Below are positions 6,535 to 14,903 of a stretch of DNA of 64,000 bases, piece by piece (the stretch's first letter is position 1; each line of letters begins with the position of its first letter). Origin of the DNA: Caulobacteraceae bacterium UBA3198 (lineage in GTDB: Bacteria > Pseudomonadota > Alphaproteobacteria > Caulobacterales > Caulobacteraceae); NCBI GenBank assembly GCA_002363865.1, contig DEWY01000015.1, positions 1 through 64,000 on the forward strand, read 5' to 3'. Made by a program: the position numbers and the translations under genes. Below the pieces are notes generated by a model, which searched no databases, had not been told where the DNA came from, and saw nothing but the letters and a program-made list of their open reading frames with translations.

Positions 6535-9053
6535 GTCAGCCATGCCGGACCGTGGAGTAGGGCCAGGCTGATCAGCCCGGCGACCGCGAGATAGAGCCAC
6601 CAGAGCCGCAGGGCGGAGAACTCCACCGCACGCTGGGCTGAAATCCAACCGTCCCGGGAGCGGGCCCAGGCGTAGGCCGCCAGGATCGCCGCGATCAGAC
6701 CGTGGAAGGCCAGGTACCCGCTGATGAAGGTCACCGCCGCTCCATAGGCATGGGATCCTGGAGGGGGCGCGGTGAAGGTGGGTACAGCCAGGGCTCCGCC
6801 GGCGATCACCGCGCCGGCGCCGGCCGAAACCATCAGCCAGACGCGGCTGTCGCCCGCACGGCCTTGGGCGTTCGCCCGCGTCGCCCGCCAGACGCTGGAG
6901 AGGCCCGTCGCCAGACCCGCCAGGACGATCAGCGGCGTCACCGGCTCTCGCGCCAGCAGGGCCGGCGGCGGCCAGTTGGGCGCCACCACCCAGAGGAACA
7001 GATATCCGAACACCAGGGCGCCGAAGAAGACGCCATTGGCCATGAGGGTGAAGATCATGCCCCAAAGCGTAGGCGGATCAGCCGCCGTCGGGTGGAGCGG
7101 CGCCGTTCGTCCCAGGCCGATCTCCACGGGCCCGGCGTCGGCCCGCAGGCCTGAGTTCCACATCCAGCGCCAGACGCAGATCACGATCAGAATGAAGGCC
7201 ACGGCCGACAGCGGATAGAGCTTGAACAGGAAGCTGACGAAGAACAGTCCCGTAGCCAGCGCCGTCCAGAGGGGCATGAGGGTCGGTCCCGGCAACAGCA
7301 CCACCTGCTCGGGCTCGCCGCTCAGCATGTGGACGCTCAGGGTCTCGCGCCAGCCACTACGCGGCTGGCCGAGATAGCCCTCGCCCCTGGCCAGGGCGGC
7401 CGGCAGGCCGGGATCGTCCTCCAACGGGTCCCGGCTGCTGACATGGGGTTGCGAGCCGATGTTGTAGGCCGGCGAGGGGGTGGGCATGCCCCACTCCAGG
7501 GTGCCAGCCCCCCAGGGATTGCGGCGGGTCCGGCGGCCGAACCGCGCCACCTGGATGATGTCGACCACCACCAGGGCGAAGCCGATGGCCAGGATAAAGC
7601 CCGCAATGGAGCTGATCAGATTCAGCAGATCCCAGCCCATCTCGCCGCCATAGGTGAAGACCCGTCGCGGCATGCCCAGCAGGCCTGTCAGATGCATGGG
7701 CAGGAAGGCTGTGTTGAAGCCGATCATGATCAGGGCGAAGGCGGTGCGCCCGAGCCCCTCCAGGTGCTTGCGCCCCGTGAAATGCGGCAGCCAGTAGTAG
7801 ATCCCCGCCAGAACGGGAAAGACGAAGCCGCCCATCAGGACATAGTGCAGGTGGGCGACGATGAAGTGGGTGTCGTGGGCCTGCCAGTCGAACGGCACCA
7901 CCGCGACCATGACGCCGCTTAGGCCGCCGATGACGAAGGTCGACAGGAAGCCATAGAAGTACAGCATGGACAGCGTGATGCGCGGCTTGCCGCTGAGCAG
8001 GGTGGCGAGCCAGGCGAAGATCTGCACCGCCGTGGGGATCACCACCAGGGTGCTGGCGGCGGAGAAGAAGGCCAGCGACAGGTGCGGAATGCCCGTCGCG
8101 AACATGTGGTGGGCCCAGATGCCGAAGCTGATGAAGCCGAGCGCGATGAGGGCCACGACGATCCAGGCGTAACCCACCAGCTTCTGGCCGGTGAAGACCG
8201 GCAGGATGGTGGAGATGATCCCGGCTCCCGGCAGGAAGATGATGTAGACCTCGGGATGGCCGAAAAGCCAGAACAGGTGCTGCCACAATAGCGGGCTGCC
8301 CCCCCTGGCCGGGTCGAAGAAGGGCCAGTCGAAGGCCCGTTCAAGCTCCAGCAGCACGCTGCCCAGGATCAGGGGCGGGAAGCCGAACAGCATCATGGCG
8401 GCGGTCACCCAGAGGTACCAGACCATGATCGGCATGCGGTGCAGGGCCATGCCGCCGGTGCGGATCTTCAGGACCGTGGTCATGAACTCCACCGCCGCGC
8501 AGACCGCCGAGACCTCGACGAAGGTGACGCCGATCAGCCAGACGTCGGAGTTGATGCCTGGGGAATAGGGCTTGGACGACAGGGGGGTGTACATGAACCA
8601 GCCGCTGTCGGGCGCCGCCCCGGCCAGCAGGGCGAGGATCAGGATCGAGCCGCCGAACAGGTAGCACCAGTAGCCAAAGGCGCTGAGCCGCGGAAAGGCC
8701 AGGTCCCGGGCGCCCATGAGCTTGGGCAGCATGTAGAGCGCCAGGCCTTCGATGGCGGGAATGGCGAACAGGAACATCATCACCGTGCCGTGCATGGTGA
8801 AGACCTGGGCGTAGGCTGCTGCGCTCAGGAAGTCGGTCTCCGGCCCCGCCAGCTGCGCCCGGATCAGCATGGCGAGCACGCCGCCGATCAGGAAGAAGAC
8901 GAACGAGGTGATGATGAACCGCCGTCCCACGGTGGAGTGGTTCACCGCCGACAGGGCGCCCCAGCCGGGCGGCGTGCCCCACAGACGCTCCAGCGCCTTG
9001 TGGCGGCCGATTGCAGTCAGCGGCTGAGCGACGCCTGGGGTCTGATCGCTCAT
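6531..9053 (-). CDS. cytochrome c oxidase, fused subunit I-III
   Basis: Subunit I is the catalytic haem-copper core that reduces O2 and pumps protons. The first ~560 residues carry the 12-helix subunit I with FTMHGTVMMF (haem ligand His), WLFGHPEVYIIFLPG (CuB His and the D-channel Glu) and HDTHFIVAHLHYVLMGG (haem ligands). The chain continues, after a linker with extra helices near PLWTALATGLFFVS, into a subunit III-like domain (about residues 660-840: MIFTLMANGVFFGALVFGYLFLW and SGYLAFHGLIAAILAAYAWA). At 840 residues it is a natural I-III fusion as known for some caa3-type oxidases. It starts 4 nt before the end of the subunit II gene (ATGA) and overlaps the next gene the same way, so the run is an operon. 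Confidence 0.93.
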   Translation of the reverse strand: MSDQTPGVAQPLTAIGRHKALERLWGTPPGWGALSAVNHSTVGRRFIITSFVFFLIGGVLAMLIRAQLAGPETDFLSAAAYAQVFTMHGTVMMFLFAIPAIEGLALYMLPKLMGARDLAFPRLSAFGYWCYLFGGSILILALLAGAAPDSGWFMYTPLSSKPYSPGINSDVWLIGVTFVEVSAVCAAVEFMTTVLKIRTGGMALHRMPIMVWYLWVTAAMMLFGFPPLILGSVLLELERAFDWPFFDPARGGSPLLWQHLFWLFGHPEVYIIFLPGAGIISTILPVFTGQKLVGYAWIVVALIALGFISFGIWAHHMFATGIPHLSLAFFSAASTLVVIPTAVQIFAWLATLLSGKPRITLSMLYFYGFLSTFVIGGLSGVMVAVVPFDWQAHDTHFIVAHLHYVLMGGFVFPVLAGIYYWLPHFTGRKHLEGLGRTAFALIMIGFNTAFLPMHLTGLLGMPRRVFTYGGEMGWDLLNLISSIAGFILAIGFALVVVDIIQVARFGRRTRRNPWGAGTLEWGMPTPSPAYNIGSQPHVSSRDPLEDDPGLPAALARGEGYLGQPRSGWRETLSVHMLSGEPEQVVLLPGPTLMPLWTALATGLFFVSFLFKLYPLSAVAFILIVICVWRWMWNSGLRADAGPVEIGLGRTAPLHPTAADPPTLWGMIFTLMANGVFFGALVFGYLFLWVVAPNWPPPALLAREPVTPLIVLAGLATGLSSVWRATRANAQGRAGDSRVWLMVSAGAGAVIAGGALAVPTFTAPPPGSHAYGAAVTFISGYLAFHGLIAAILAAYAWARSRDGWISAQRAVEFSALRLWWLYLAVAGLISLALLHGPAWLT

Positions 9054-9727
9054 TGGTCCGGCCCTTCGGCGGCCTGCCAGGCGGCGTAGTCAGCCGGGCT
9101 GTGGGCTTGAACGACGAAGTCCATCATCGCGTGGGATCTGCCGCAGTACTCGGCGCACTGGCCGCGATAGACGCCGGGCGCGTCGGCCTGCAAGCGGATG
9201 ACGTTCACCTGACCCGGAATGGCGTCGATCTTGCCGCCGAGCCTGGGCGCCCAGAAGCTGTGAATGACGTCCTGGCTGCTCACATGCACCTCGAAGGGGC
9301 GTCCCACCGGAACGTGCAAAACCCCTTCAGTCGCGGCGCGGCCGGGCAGATCCGGATAGGCGAAGGTCCATGCCCACTGGCGCGCCTGAGCCTCCACCCG
9401 CAGGACCCCAGGCTCGCCCCGGGGGCTCAGCCGATCCCCCACCAGCAGCGCGGCGACCAGCAACGCCATCAGCACGACAGCGGGAAAAATCAGTCCGCCC
9501 CCGATGAGCATGGCCCGCGTCGGCAGGGCGCCTGGTCGACGACGGACGAGCGGGACGAGGGCGGCGCCGACAACCCCAATGAAAATCACCACTGACCCGG
9601 CCAGCATGACCCACCAGAGGGTGGCGATGGCCTGGGCGGCCTCGCCCGCCGGCGCCAGGGTGGACAGGGGGCCGCCGCACCCGCTCAGGACAAGAGCGAC
9701 GGTCGCCGCGGACCCATTACGGCTCAG
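9050..9727 (-). CDS. cytochrome c oxidase subunit II (CuA), lipoprotein
   Basis: Subunit II takes electrons from cytochrome c through the CuA centre. The 225-residue product has a lipoprotein signal ending LVLSGC (Cys17), two transmembrane helices (about 35-62 and 72-97), then the cupredoxin domain with QWAWTFAYP and the complete CuA set: His156, Cys191, Glu193, Cys195, His199 and Met202. It has no fused cytochrome c domain. No ATG/GTG/TTG gives a sensible start. I propose CTG at 9727, which has GGAG about 9 nt upstream and yields a correct lipoprotein signal; the long in-frame extension to 10732 is spurious. The stop overlaps the subunit I-III start. Confidence 0.88.
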   Translation of the reverse strand: MSRNGSAATVALVLSGCGGPLSTLAPAGEAAQAIATLWWVMLAGSVVIFIGVVGAALVPLVRRRPGALPTRAMLIGGGLIFPAVVLMALLVAALLVGDRLSPRGEPGVLRVEAQARQWAWTFAYPDLPGRAATEGVLHVPVGRPFEVHVSSQDVIHSFWAPRLGGKIDAIPGQVNVIRLQADAPGVYRGQCAEYCGRSHAMMDFVVQAHSPADYAAWQAAEGPDQ

Positions 9728-9766
9728 CCGCGTTGGGCTCCCATGCCGAAGCTCCAGGAGGGACCC

Positions 9767-10249
9767 TTGTCGCAGGATCGATCCGAAGACCCTTTCGCGG
9801 CCAATGTGGCGTCCAGCATTCAGGTCGCGGGACATCCGATCCACGTCATGCTGGTGACCTTCCCGATCGCTCTGGTCTGCGCGACCCTCGGCGCCGACCT
9901 GTTCTACTGGTGGAGCGCTGACCCCTTTTTCGCCCGGGTCGGCCTGTGGACCAGCGGCTGGGGCTTTGTCATGGGCGCAGCCGCGGCGGTCAGCGGCACG
10001 GCGGAGCTGCTGCTGGTGCGCGGCATCCGGCGCAGCGACGAACCCTGGAGCCATGCGGTGGCCGCCATGATGCTGTTGAGCGTGATCGGGGCCAACTGGG
10101 GCCTGCGTCTGTTCGATCAGGCAGCGGCGATCCTGCCCTGGGGCCTGTTCCTGTCGGTCCTGGGCCTGGTCTTTGTCGGTCTGGCCGGCTGGCATGGGGG
10201 CAAGCTGGTGTTCGAGCATCATATCGGCGTCGAGGTCAGCAAGGACTGA
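9767..10249 (+). CDS. DUF2231 family membrane protein
   Basis: The start is taken as TTG at 9767 because AGGAGG sits 5 nt upstream; an ATG at 9743 in the same frame lacks a ribosome site. The product, about 160 residues, opens with the family's typical GHPIHVMLVTFPIAL segment and has four hydrophobic helices with conserved His residues. DUF2231 proteins are predicted inner-membrane proteins, often found near oxidases and haem or cytochrome genes; their function is not established. It is divergent from subunit II, with only 39 bp between the chosen starts, and its end overlaps the convergent CopD/HemJ-like gene by 31 bases. Confidence 0.8.
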   Translation: MSQDRSEDPFAANVASSIQVAGHPIHVMLVTFPIALVCATLGADLFYWWSADPFFARVGLWTSGWGFVMGAAAAVSGTAELLLVRGIRRSDEPWSHAVAAMMLLSVIGANWGLRLFDQAAAILPWGLFLSVLGLVFVGLAGWHGGKLVFEHHIGVEVSKD

Positions 10250-10710
10250 AGCCCACCGGGTTCCAGGAGCCAGGCTGGCAGCCGGCTTGAGCCCAGGAAC
10301 GGCTTTTCCAGGACGAGCCAGAGGATTGCCGTCATCACGCCGAAGACCAGGGCCCACACCGCCATCAGGCGCAATCGCGGCGGCTTTGCGTCCGGCTCCG
10401 ACAGCGCCGCCAGGACAAATCCATATTGCACGTGGGCCATGACCAGCAGGCCCACCAGAGCCAGCTTCAGGAACATCCAGCCCTGCAGGACTCCTGGGGC
10501 CAGCAGCAGCAGGGCCGTGCCAGCGCCGATAGCCACAAAGGCGGCGGGCGAGGTGATGGCGCTGTAGCTGAACCGGCTGGCGTTGCGGATCCGGATGAAG
10601 TCCTCGCGGTTGGTCATCTTCCGGTGGGCCAACAGCAACCCTGGCAGGTAGACTAACCCGGCGCACCAGATCAGCAGGGCTGAAATGTGCAGGAATTTCA
10701 GCCACGCCAC
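10219..10710 (-). CDS. CopD/HemJ-like four-helix membrane protein
   Basis: The 163-residue protein has four membrane helices. The N-terminal WLKFLHISALLIWCAGLVYLPGLLLAHRK contains the helix-1 His and the 'F-H-x-x-x-x-x-W-x-G' pattern seen in HemJ (UPF0093, protoporphyrinogen oxidase) and CopD-type copper proteins. A further conserved His lies in VMAHVQYGF. I cannot separate the two families by eye; next to CtaG and a haem-copper oxidase either haem or copper supply would fit. The start is GTG at 10710, inside the end of ctaG (13-nt overlap). Downstream it overlaps the convergent DUF2231 gene. Confidence 0.75.
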   Translation of the reverse strand: MAWLKFLHISALLIWCAGLVYLPGLLLAHRKMTNREDFIRIRNASRFSYSAITSPAAFVAIGAGTALLLLAPGVLQGWMFLKLALVGLLVMAHVQYGFVLAALSEPDAKPPRLRLMAVWALVFGVMTAILWLVLEKPFLGSSRLPAWLLEPGGLQSLLTSTPI

Positions 10711-11456
10711 GCCATCGCCTCATCGGTTTCAAGACTCTTGAGCCAGCGGGCGGCCAGCCAGATCACCGCCGCGAAATAGGGCAGGGCGCCAGGCGCCCAC
10801 ATGATCAGGCCAGCCAGTTGCTGGTCCTCGAGCGGGGTCAGGCCAAAGGCCTGGGTGGTGGCAAGGTGGGGCGCAAAGAGCGGTTGCTGGGCGAAGGTGA
10901 TCAGGGCCGCCAGGAGGCCCATCTGCGCCATGGTCAGAATGAGCGCCAGGATCACCGAGGGGGCCTCATGGCGGCGGGCCAGGGCCGCGCTCCAGAACGC
11001 TGTGGCGCTGGCGAGGAGGGTGACCTCCATGAGCCAGTAGCTCGCCACCCCGTCCACGGCCCAGTCATAGGCCAGGGGCGCATGCCACAGCCACAACAGG
11101 ACCATATGGACGACGGCCGCGCCGGTCAGCCAGCGACCGGGCAGAGCCTGGGGCAGAGCGTAGGCGAGCAGAGGCGCCGCCACCGCCACCATCAGCATGT
11201 GGTGGGCGATGCGGGCTGAGAACAGGGCCACGCTGAGGGCGCACAGGGGAGAGACAAAGGCGACGAATAGGACCGCCTGGGCGCCGAGGAAGGCCCGTTG
11301 TTGGGCGCCCGTCGTTCCGCCTCGCCAGACATAGAGGACGATCGCTGCGCCCAGGCCGGCGAGAAGAAGCGGGTCGAAATTCCAGCTGGTCCAGACCTGG
11401 GTCGGGGCCGGCGGGGGGCCGCAATAGGCGAGGTCGAGGGCTTGCGGGCTGACCAT
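10698..11456 (-). CDS. ctaG: cytochrome c oxidase assembly factor CtaG (caa3 type)
   Basis: CtaG proteins of the caa3_CtaG family are membrane proteins needed to assemble active haem-copper oxidase. From ATG 11456 the product has 252 residues and about seven helices, with family features WNFDPLLLAGLGAAIVLYVW near the start, SARIAHHMLMVAVAAPLL (paired His) in the middle, and DQQLAGLIMWAPGALPYFAA near the end. The in-frame extension to 11816 runs into the promoter region of mtnP and is rejected. It overlaps the following CopD/HemJ-like gene by 13 nt and belongs functionally with the oxidase genes at 6.5-9.7 kb. Confidence 0.9.
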   Translation of the reverse strand: MVSPQALDLAYCGPPPAPTQVWTSWNFDPLLLAGLGAAIVLYVWRGGTTGAQQRAFLGAQAVLFVAFVSPLCALSVALFSARIAHHMLMVAVAAPLLAYALPQALPGRWLTGAAVVHMVLLWLWHAPLAYDWAVDGVASYWLMEVTLLASATAFWSAALARRHEAPSVILALILTMAQMGLLAALITFAQQPLFAPHLATTQAFGLTPLEDQQLAGLIMWAPGALPYFAAVIWLAARWLKSLETDEAMAWRG

Positions 11457-11639
11457 GGAGGACACACCCTTCCTATGGGCTGGGCTTGGGGCTTGAGAAC
11501 TCAGAACAAGCTTGGGCGCAGAGCGTTCCGAAAATTCCTGGGGATGGCGGGTATCCCTGCCTGACCCGCCGCCTCTTTGGTCGACAGCGCCCGCGGCCTT
11601 GGCTAGGCCGGAGTGACCAAAGCGACAGGGGCGGGCGAG

Positions 11640-12521
11640 ATGAAACAGTGGACTATTGGCGTCATCGGTGGGTCGGGGCTCTACGACCTCGATGGCCTGC
11701 GCAATCGCCAGACCCTGTCCGTCAACTCGCCTTGGGGCGCGGCGTCCGACGAGCTGGTGACTGGCGAGCTGGACGATGTCCGCCTGGTCTTCCTGCCCCG
11801 GCATGGGCGAGGCCATCGCATCCCCCCCAGCGCCCTGAACGCCCGGGCCAATATCGATGTGCTCAAGCGCGCAGGATGCACCGACATCCTCTCGGTCTCG
11901 GCTGTGGGCTCACTGCGGGAAGAGCTGCCGCCCGGGACCTTCGTGCTGGTGGACCAGTACATTGATCGCACAGTGTCGCGGCCGGCCTCGTTCTTCGGCG
12001 AGGGTCTGGTGGCCCATGTCTCCATGGCCGAGCCGGTCTGTCCGCGCCTGTCCGCCGCCGCCGCCGCTGCGGCCCGCTCGGCCGGCGCGCCCACCGTCGA
12101 AGGGGGAACCTATCTGGCCATGGAGGGCCCGCAGTTCTCCACCAAGGCCGAGAGCCATCTCTACCGGTCCTGGGGGTGCTCGGTGATCGGCATGACCGCC
12201 ATGCCCGAGGCGCGCCTCGCCCGGGAGGCGGAGCTGCCCTACGCCAATGTCTGCATGGTAACCGACTATGACTGCTGGCGCGAGGCCACCGCCCATGTGG
12301 AGGTGTCCCATGTGCTGGAGGTGCTGCAGAGCAACGCCGACACCGCCCGCCAGATGATCGCCGCCCTGGCCCGCAGCCTGCCCCATGAGCGTGCGCCTTC
12401 GCCGATCGATACGGGGCTGGACTATGCGGTGATCACCGATCCCGGCCTGTGGGACCCCGCGCTGGCCGAGAAGCTGGCCGGCATCTGCCCGCGGAAGTTC
12501 AGCACAGGCGTCGCGGCCTGA
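11640..12521 (+). CDS. mtnP: S-methyl-5'-thioadenosine phosphorylase
   Basis: The enzyme cleaves 5'-methylthioadenosine with phosphate to adenine and 5-methylthioribose-1-phosphate; family members often also accept 5'-deoxyadenosine. The product shows IGVIGGSGLYDL at the N-terminus, LPRHGRGH (phosphate site), SVSAVGSLRE, DQYIDRT, EGPQFSTKAES, GMTAMPEA, and the specificity motif VTDYDCW with the two Asp typical of adenine-preferring enzymes. The ATG at 11640 gives 293 residues and begins right at the conserved core; a GTG at 11613 adds nine residues. The last 23 bases overlap the convergent TIGR04282-type transferase. It may serve polyamine/SAM salvage or the neighbouring radical SAM pathway. 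Confidence 0.92.
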   Translation: MKQWTIGVIGGSGLYDLDGLRNRQTLSVNSPWGAASDELVTGELDDVRLVFLPRHGRGHRIPPSALNARANIDVLKRAGCTDILSVSAVGSLREELPPGTFVLVDQYIDRTVSRPASFFGEGLVAHVSMAEPVCPRLSAAAAAAARSAGAPTVEGGTYLAMEGPQFSTKAESHLYRSWGCSVIGMTAMPEARLAREAELPYANVCMVTDYDCWREATAHVEVSHVLEVLQSNADTARQMIAALARSLPHERAPSPIDTGLDYAVITDPGLWDPALAEKLAGICPRKFSTGVAA

Positions 12522-13101
12522 GGGCGCGCCTCAGGGACGCGCCGTCGTCGACGTCTTCGCGGACCTGCAAGAGGGCGTAGGGCGCATCGCTCAAGGCCTT
12601 GATCGTGTCGCTGAGGGTATCCTCGCTCGACCATCGGATATCGTCGAAGGGCAGGCGCTCCCGTGGGCGTCGGCGCAGTCCGATCAGCCAGTAACCACCG
12701 TCCGCGGCCGGGCCGAGGACGGCGGCCTTGGGGCCCAGGGCGGCGAAGGCTCTGGCTATGTCTGCGCGGGTCACCCCTGGGGTGTCGGCGCCGATGATCA
12801 CGACGGGCCCGGCTGGCAGGCCTTGCGTCACGCGCCGGAGCTTCGCGCCCAGGTCGCCCGGTCCCTGCCGCGTCGGACGACCGCGACGGACCCAGCCGGT
12901 CGGGCGATCGGGCGAGGTGGCGACCCAGAGGGTCCATCGGGCATCGGCGCTCAGTTCGCGCCACAGGCGGTCCAGGGCGTAGCGGCCAAACCGAAGGGCG
13001 GCGAGATCGCCGACATCGGCGGCCAGCCGGCGCTTGCCCACGCCGAGCCGCGGCTGGCGCGCAAAGATCACCAGGTGGCGGCGGGCCCGGTCAGCGGCCA
13101 T
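12499..13101 (-). CDS. TIGR04282-type glycosyltransferase (DUF2064; rSAM/selenodomain-associated transferase 1)
   Basis: The 200-residue protein has a GT-A-like fold: HLVIFARQPRLGVGKRRLA at the start (sugar-nucleotide pyrophosphorylase-like loop), VVIIGADTPGVTRADI (acidic metal motif of the family) and VLGPAADGGYWLIGLR, a signature of DUF2064. Databases place the family in arsenosugar biosynthesis or as 'rSAM/selenodomain-associated transferase 1' from gene neighbourhood. That neighbourhood is present here, since the TIGR04283-type transferase and a radical SAM gene lie directly upstream. It overlaps the former by 11 nt, so it is the third gene of a tight operon. The acceptor sugar or small molecule is unknown. 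Confidence 0.85.
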   Translation of the reverse strand: MAADRARRHLVIFARQPRLGVGKRRLAADVGDLAALRFGRYALDRLWRELSADARWTLWVATSPDRPTGWVRRGRPTRQGPGDLGAKLRRVTQGLPAGPVVIIGADTPGVTRADIARAFAALGPKAAVLGPAADGGYWLIGLRRRPRERLPFDDIRWSSEDTLSDTIKALSDAPYALLQVREDVDDGASLRRALRPRRLC

Positions 13102-13774
13102 AGATCCGCGCGATTTCAGCCGGCGGCGCGCCGGTCAGATAGAGGGCCAGGCAACCCAGGTTCAGCAGGGTCTGGCGCGCCCAGCCCCGTCGACGCCAGC
13201 GGGCGGCCGAGGTGATGGCGTGGCCCGGCAGAAGCTGCAGTCGACGGCGTCCCAGACGGCGGACCAGATCGACATCCTCCATCAGCGGCAGGGGCCTGTA
13301 GCCGCCCACCGCCTCATAGAGGTCGCGGTGGATCAACAGCCCCTGGTCGCCATAGGGCAGGGCCAGCACCGCCACCCGCAGGCGCACGCCCCACTCCAGC
13401 AGTCGCGCCTGCCAGGGCCGCTCATCCAGCTGAAAGCCGAAGACGGCGGCGGTCCGCGCCTGATCGGGGTCCGCCAGATGCGCCTCCAGGGCGCGCCAGG
13501 CTTGGGGGTCAAGGCGGGTGTCGGCGTGGAGGAACAGAAGCCATGGCGCCTGCGCCGCCGCCGCCCCGGCGGCCAGCTGAACGCCGCGGCCGGGCGGACT
13601 GCGCACGACCTCGGCCGCTGCGGCCCTGGCCACATCTACGGTGCCATCGCCGGAGCCGCCATCGACCACGATCCGTTGGGCTGTGAAGGGCAGGGCTGAG
13701 AGGGTCGCGGCCAGGCCCGCCTCGGCGTTCAGGGTCGGAATGATCACCGCCAGGGCGCGGCTCGCCTCGCTCAT
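13091..13774 (-). CDS. TIGR04283-type family 2 glycosyltransferase (rSAM/selenodomain-associated transferase 2)
   Basis: This is a GT-A, GT2-like enzyme of 227 residues. It opens with LAVIIPTLNAEAGLAATLSA, has the nucleotide-binding VVDGGSGDGTVDVA (Asp38 region), the metal motif FLHADTRLDP, and a GGYRPLPLMEDVDLVRRLG acceptor/catalytic segment. The C-terminal basic, hydrophobic tail (RRRGWARQTLLNLGCLALYL) may contact the membrane, as in relatives. Its start overlaps the radical SAM stop as ATGA (13771-13774) and its end overlaps the TIGR04282 gene, so the three are translationally coupled. The substrate is not known. Confidence 0.87.
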   Translation of the reverse strand: MSEASRALAVIIPTLNAEAGLAATLSALPFTAQRIVVDGGSGDGTVDVARAAAAEVVRSPPGRGVQLAAGAAAAQAPWLLFLHADTRLDPQAWRALEAHLADPDQARTAAVFGFQLDERPWQARLLEWGVRLRVAVLALPYGDQGLLIHRDLYEAVGGYRPLPLMEDVDLVRRLGRRRLQLLPGHAITSAARWRRRGWARQTLLNLGCLALYLTGAPPAEIARIYGR

Positions 13775-14739
13775 GCGCTGCAGCTGGCCCCGCCGAGAAC
13801 GCAGAACTGCGCGCAGAAGGGATGGTTTAGGCTGACCGGGACCATCGCCCCTTCCAGGCTGGCTGCGAGCTCAAACTGCGGATCGTAGGGGGTGAGGGTG
13901 CAGGCGACGACGACGGGTCCAGGCGCGCCACGCCGGCGCACCACCATACGGCTGGAGGCGCACATCATCTCATGGGGCGATCGGTTGAGAATGCCCCAGC
14001 AAGCCTCGGTGATCTCGGGAACTTCGGCGCGTGGCTCCATCTCCGGGAACAGGACCAGGGCGCCGGGATCGGCGGCGTCCACCGGGAGACCACGGGCATG
14101 GAAGAGGGCGGTGAAGGCGGCTCGGGCCTCGGCCTCGGTTTCGTCGGCGATACGGCGCCCGGCGATGGCGATCTGCGCGCCCTGCTCGGTCAGCCAAGTC
14201 AGGCCCGCCCAGGCCTTGTCCCAGGCGCCGGCGCCGCGCTCGGCGTCATGGACGACCTGTGTGTGGTGGTCGAGGCTGACCCGGAAGGTGAGTTGGGAGC
14301 CGCCCCTGGCGATCAGGGCGGCGAGGCGCTCGCCCCATCGCATCATCGGACGCATGGCGTTGGTCAGGACCAGCACCTGACGGCCGCTGGCCAGGGCCTG
14401 GTCGAGCATGACCAGCATGTCGGGGTTCATGAACGGCTCGCCGCCGGTGAAGCCGATCTCCCGGGTCGCCAGGCCCAGCCGATCGATCTCGGCCAGATAG
14501 GCCGCCACATCGGCCGCGGTCAGATAGACCAGGGCGTCATTGGTGGGCGAGCTTTCGATGTAGCAGTTCAGGCAGGCGATATTGCAGAGGCTGCCGGTGT
14601 TGAACCACAGGGTCTCAAGGGCCCGAAGGTCGACATGGGCCCGGGGCGACCCGTCGGCGGTGACCTGGGGGTCGACAAACCGGCCAGGGCTCGCAGGGCC
14701 GCGATGGGTGGCGAAGGGGGACAGGGCCGTCTGGGTCAT
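13771..14739 (-). CDS. radical SAM protein with Cys-rich C-terminus
   Basis: The 322-residue protein has the radical SAM cluster motif C52-x3-C56-x2-C59 (LCNIACLNCYIESSP) and the SAM-binding GGEP (99-102) in IGFTGGEPFMNPDM. A TIM-barrel core follows. The C-terminal third contains six more Cys (247, 260, 280, 309, 313, 320), ending PFCAQFCVLGGASCSA, which suggests a SPASM/twitch-like auxiliary Fe-S cluster. It lacks the CxxxCxHC pattern of ArsS, so it is not a plain arsenosugar synthase. It leads a three-gene overlapping operon with two glycosyltransferases and is divergent from a DUF1499 gene 164 bp away. The reaction is unknown; SAM cleavage would release 5'-deoxyadenosine, a possible MtnP substrate. 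Confidence 0.87.
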   Translation of the reverse strand: MTQTALSPFATHRGPASPGRFVDPQVTADGSPRAHVDLRALETLWFNTGSLCNIACLNCYIESSPTNDALVYLTAADVAAYLAEIDRLGLATREIGFTGGEPFMNPDMLVMLDQALASGRQVLVLTNAMRPMMRWGERLAALIARGGSQLTFRVSLDHHTQVVHDAERGAGAWDKAWAGLTWLTEQGAQIAIAGRRIADETEAEARAAFTALFHARGLPVDAADPGALVLFPEMEPRAEVPEITEACWGILNRSPHEMMCASSRMVVRRRGAPGPVVVACTLTPYDPQFELAASLEGAMVPVSLNHPFCAQFCVLGGASCSA

Positions 14740-14903
14740 CGGATCCTTGCTAGATGAGCTGGCGGGCTTCTGCGACGTGGCGACAGGACGTCCCTAGGCT
14801 TATTCGGGCCCCAGAGCCGATTGGTTTCAAGCCTAGCCCCCTATCCTGCGAAGGTGGATCGTGAAACGGTCACGCTTGCTGTTCTTCGAGGAAGGTTCAC
14901 CCC

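Noticed and set aside
9728..10732. In-frame N-terminal extension of subunit II to 560 residues
   Set aside because: The extension is antisense to the DUF2231 gene and overlaps the CopD/HemJ-like gene in another frame. The lipoprotein signal near 9727 marks the real N-terminus.
13771..14739. Assignment of the radical SAM protein as ArsS (arsenosugar synthase)
   Set aside because: The cluster motif and surrounding residues differ from ArsS, and no arsM is adjacent. I kept the neutral name.
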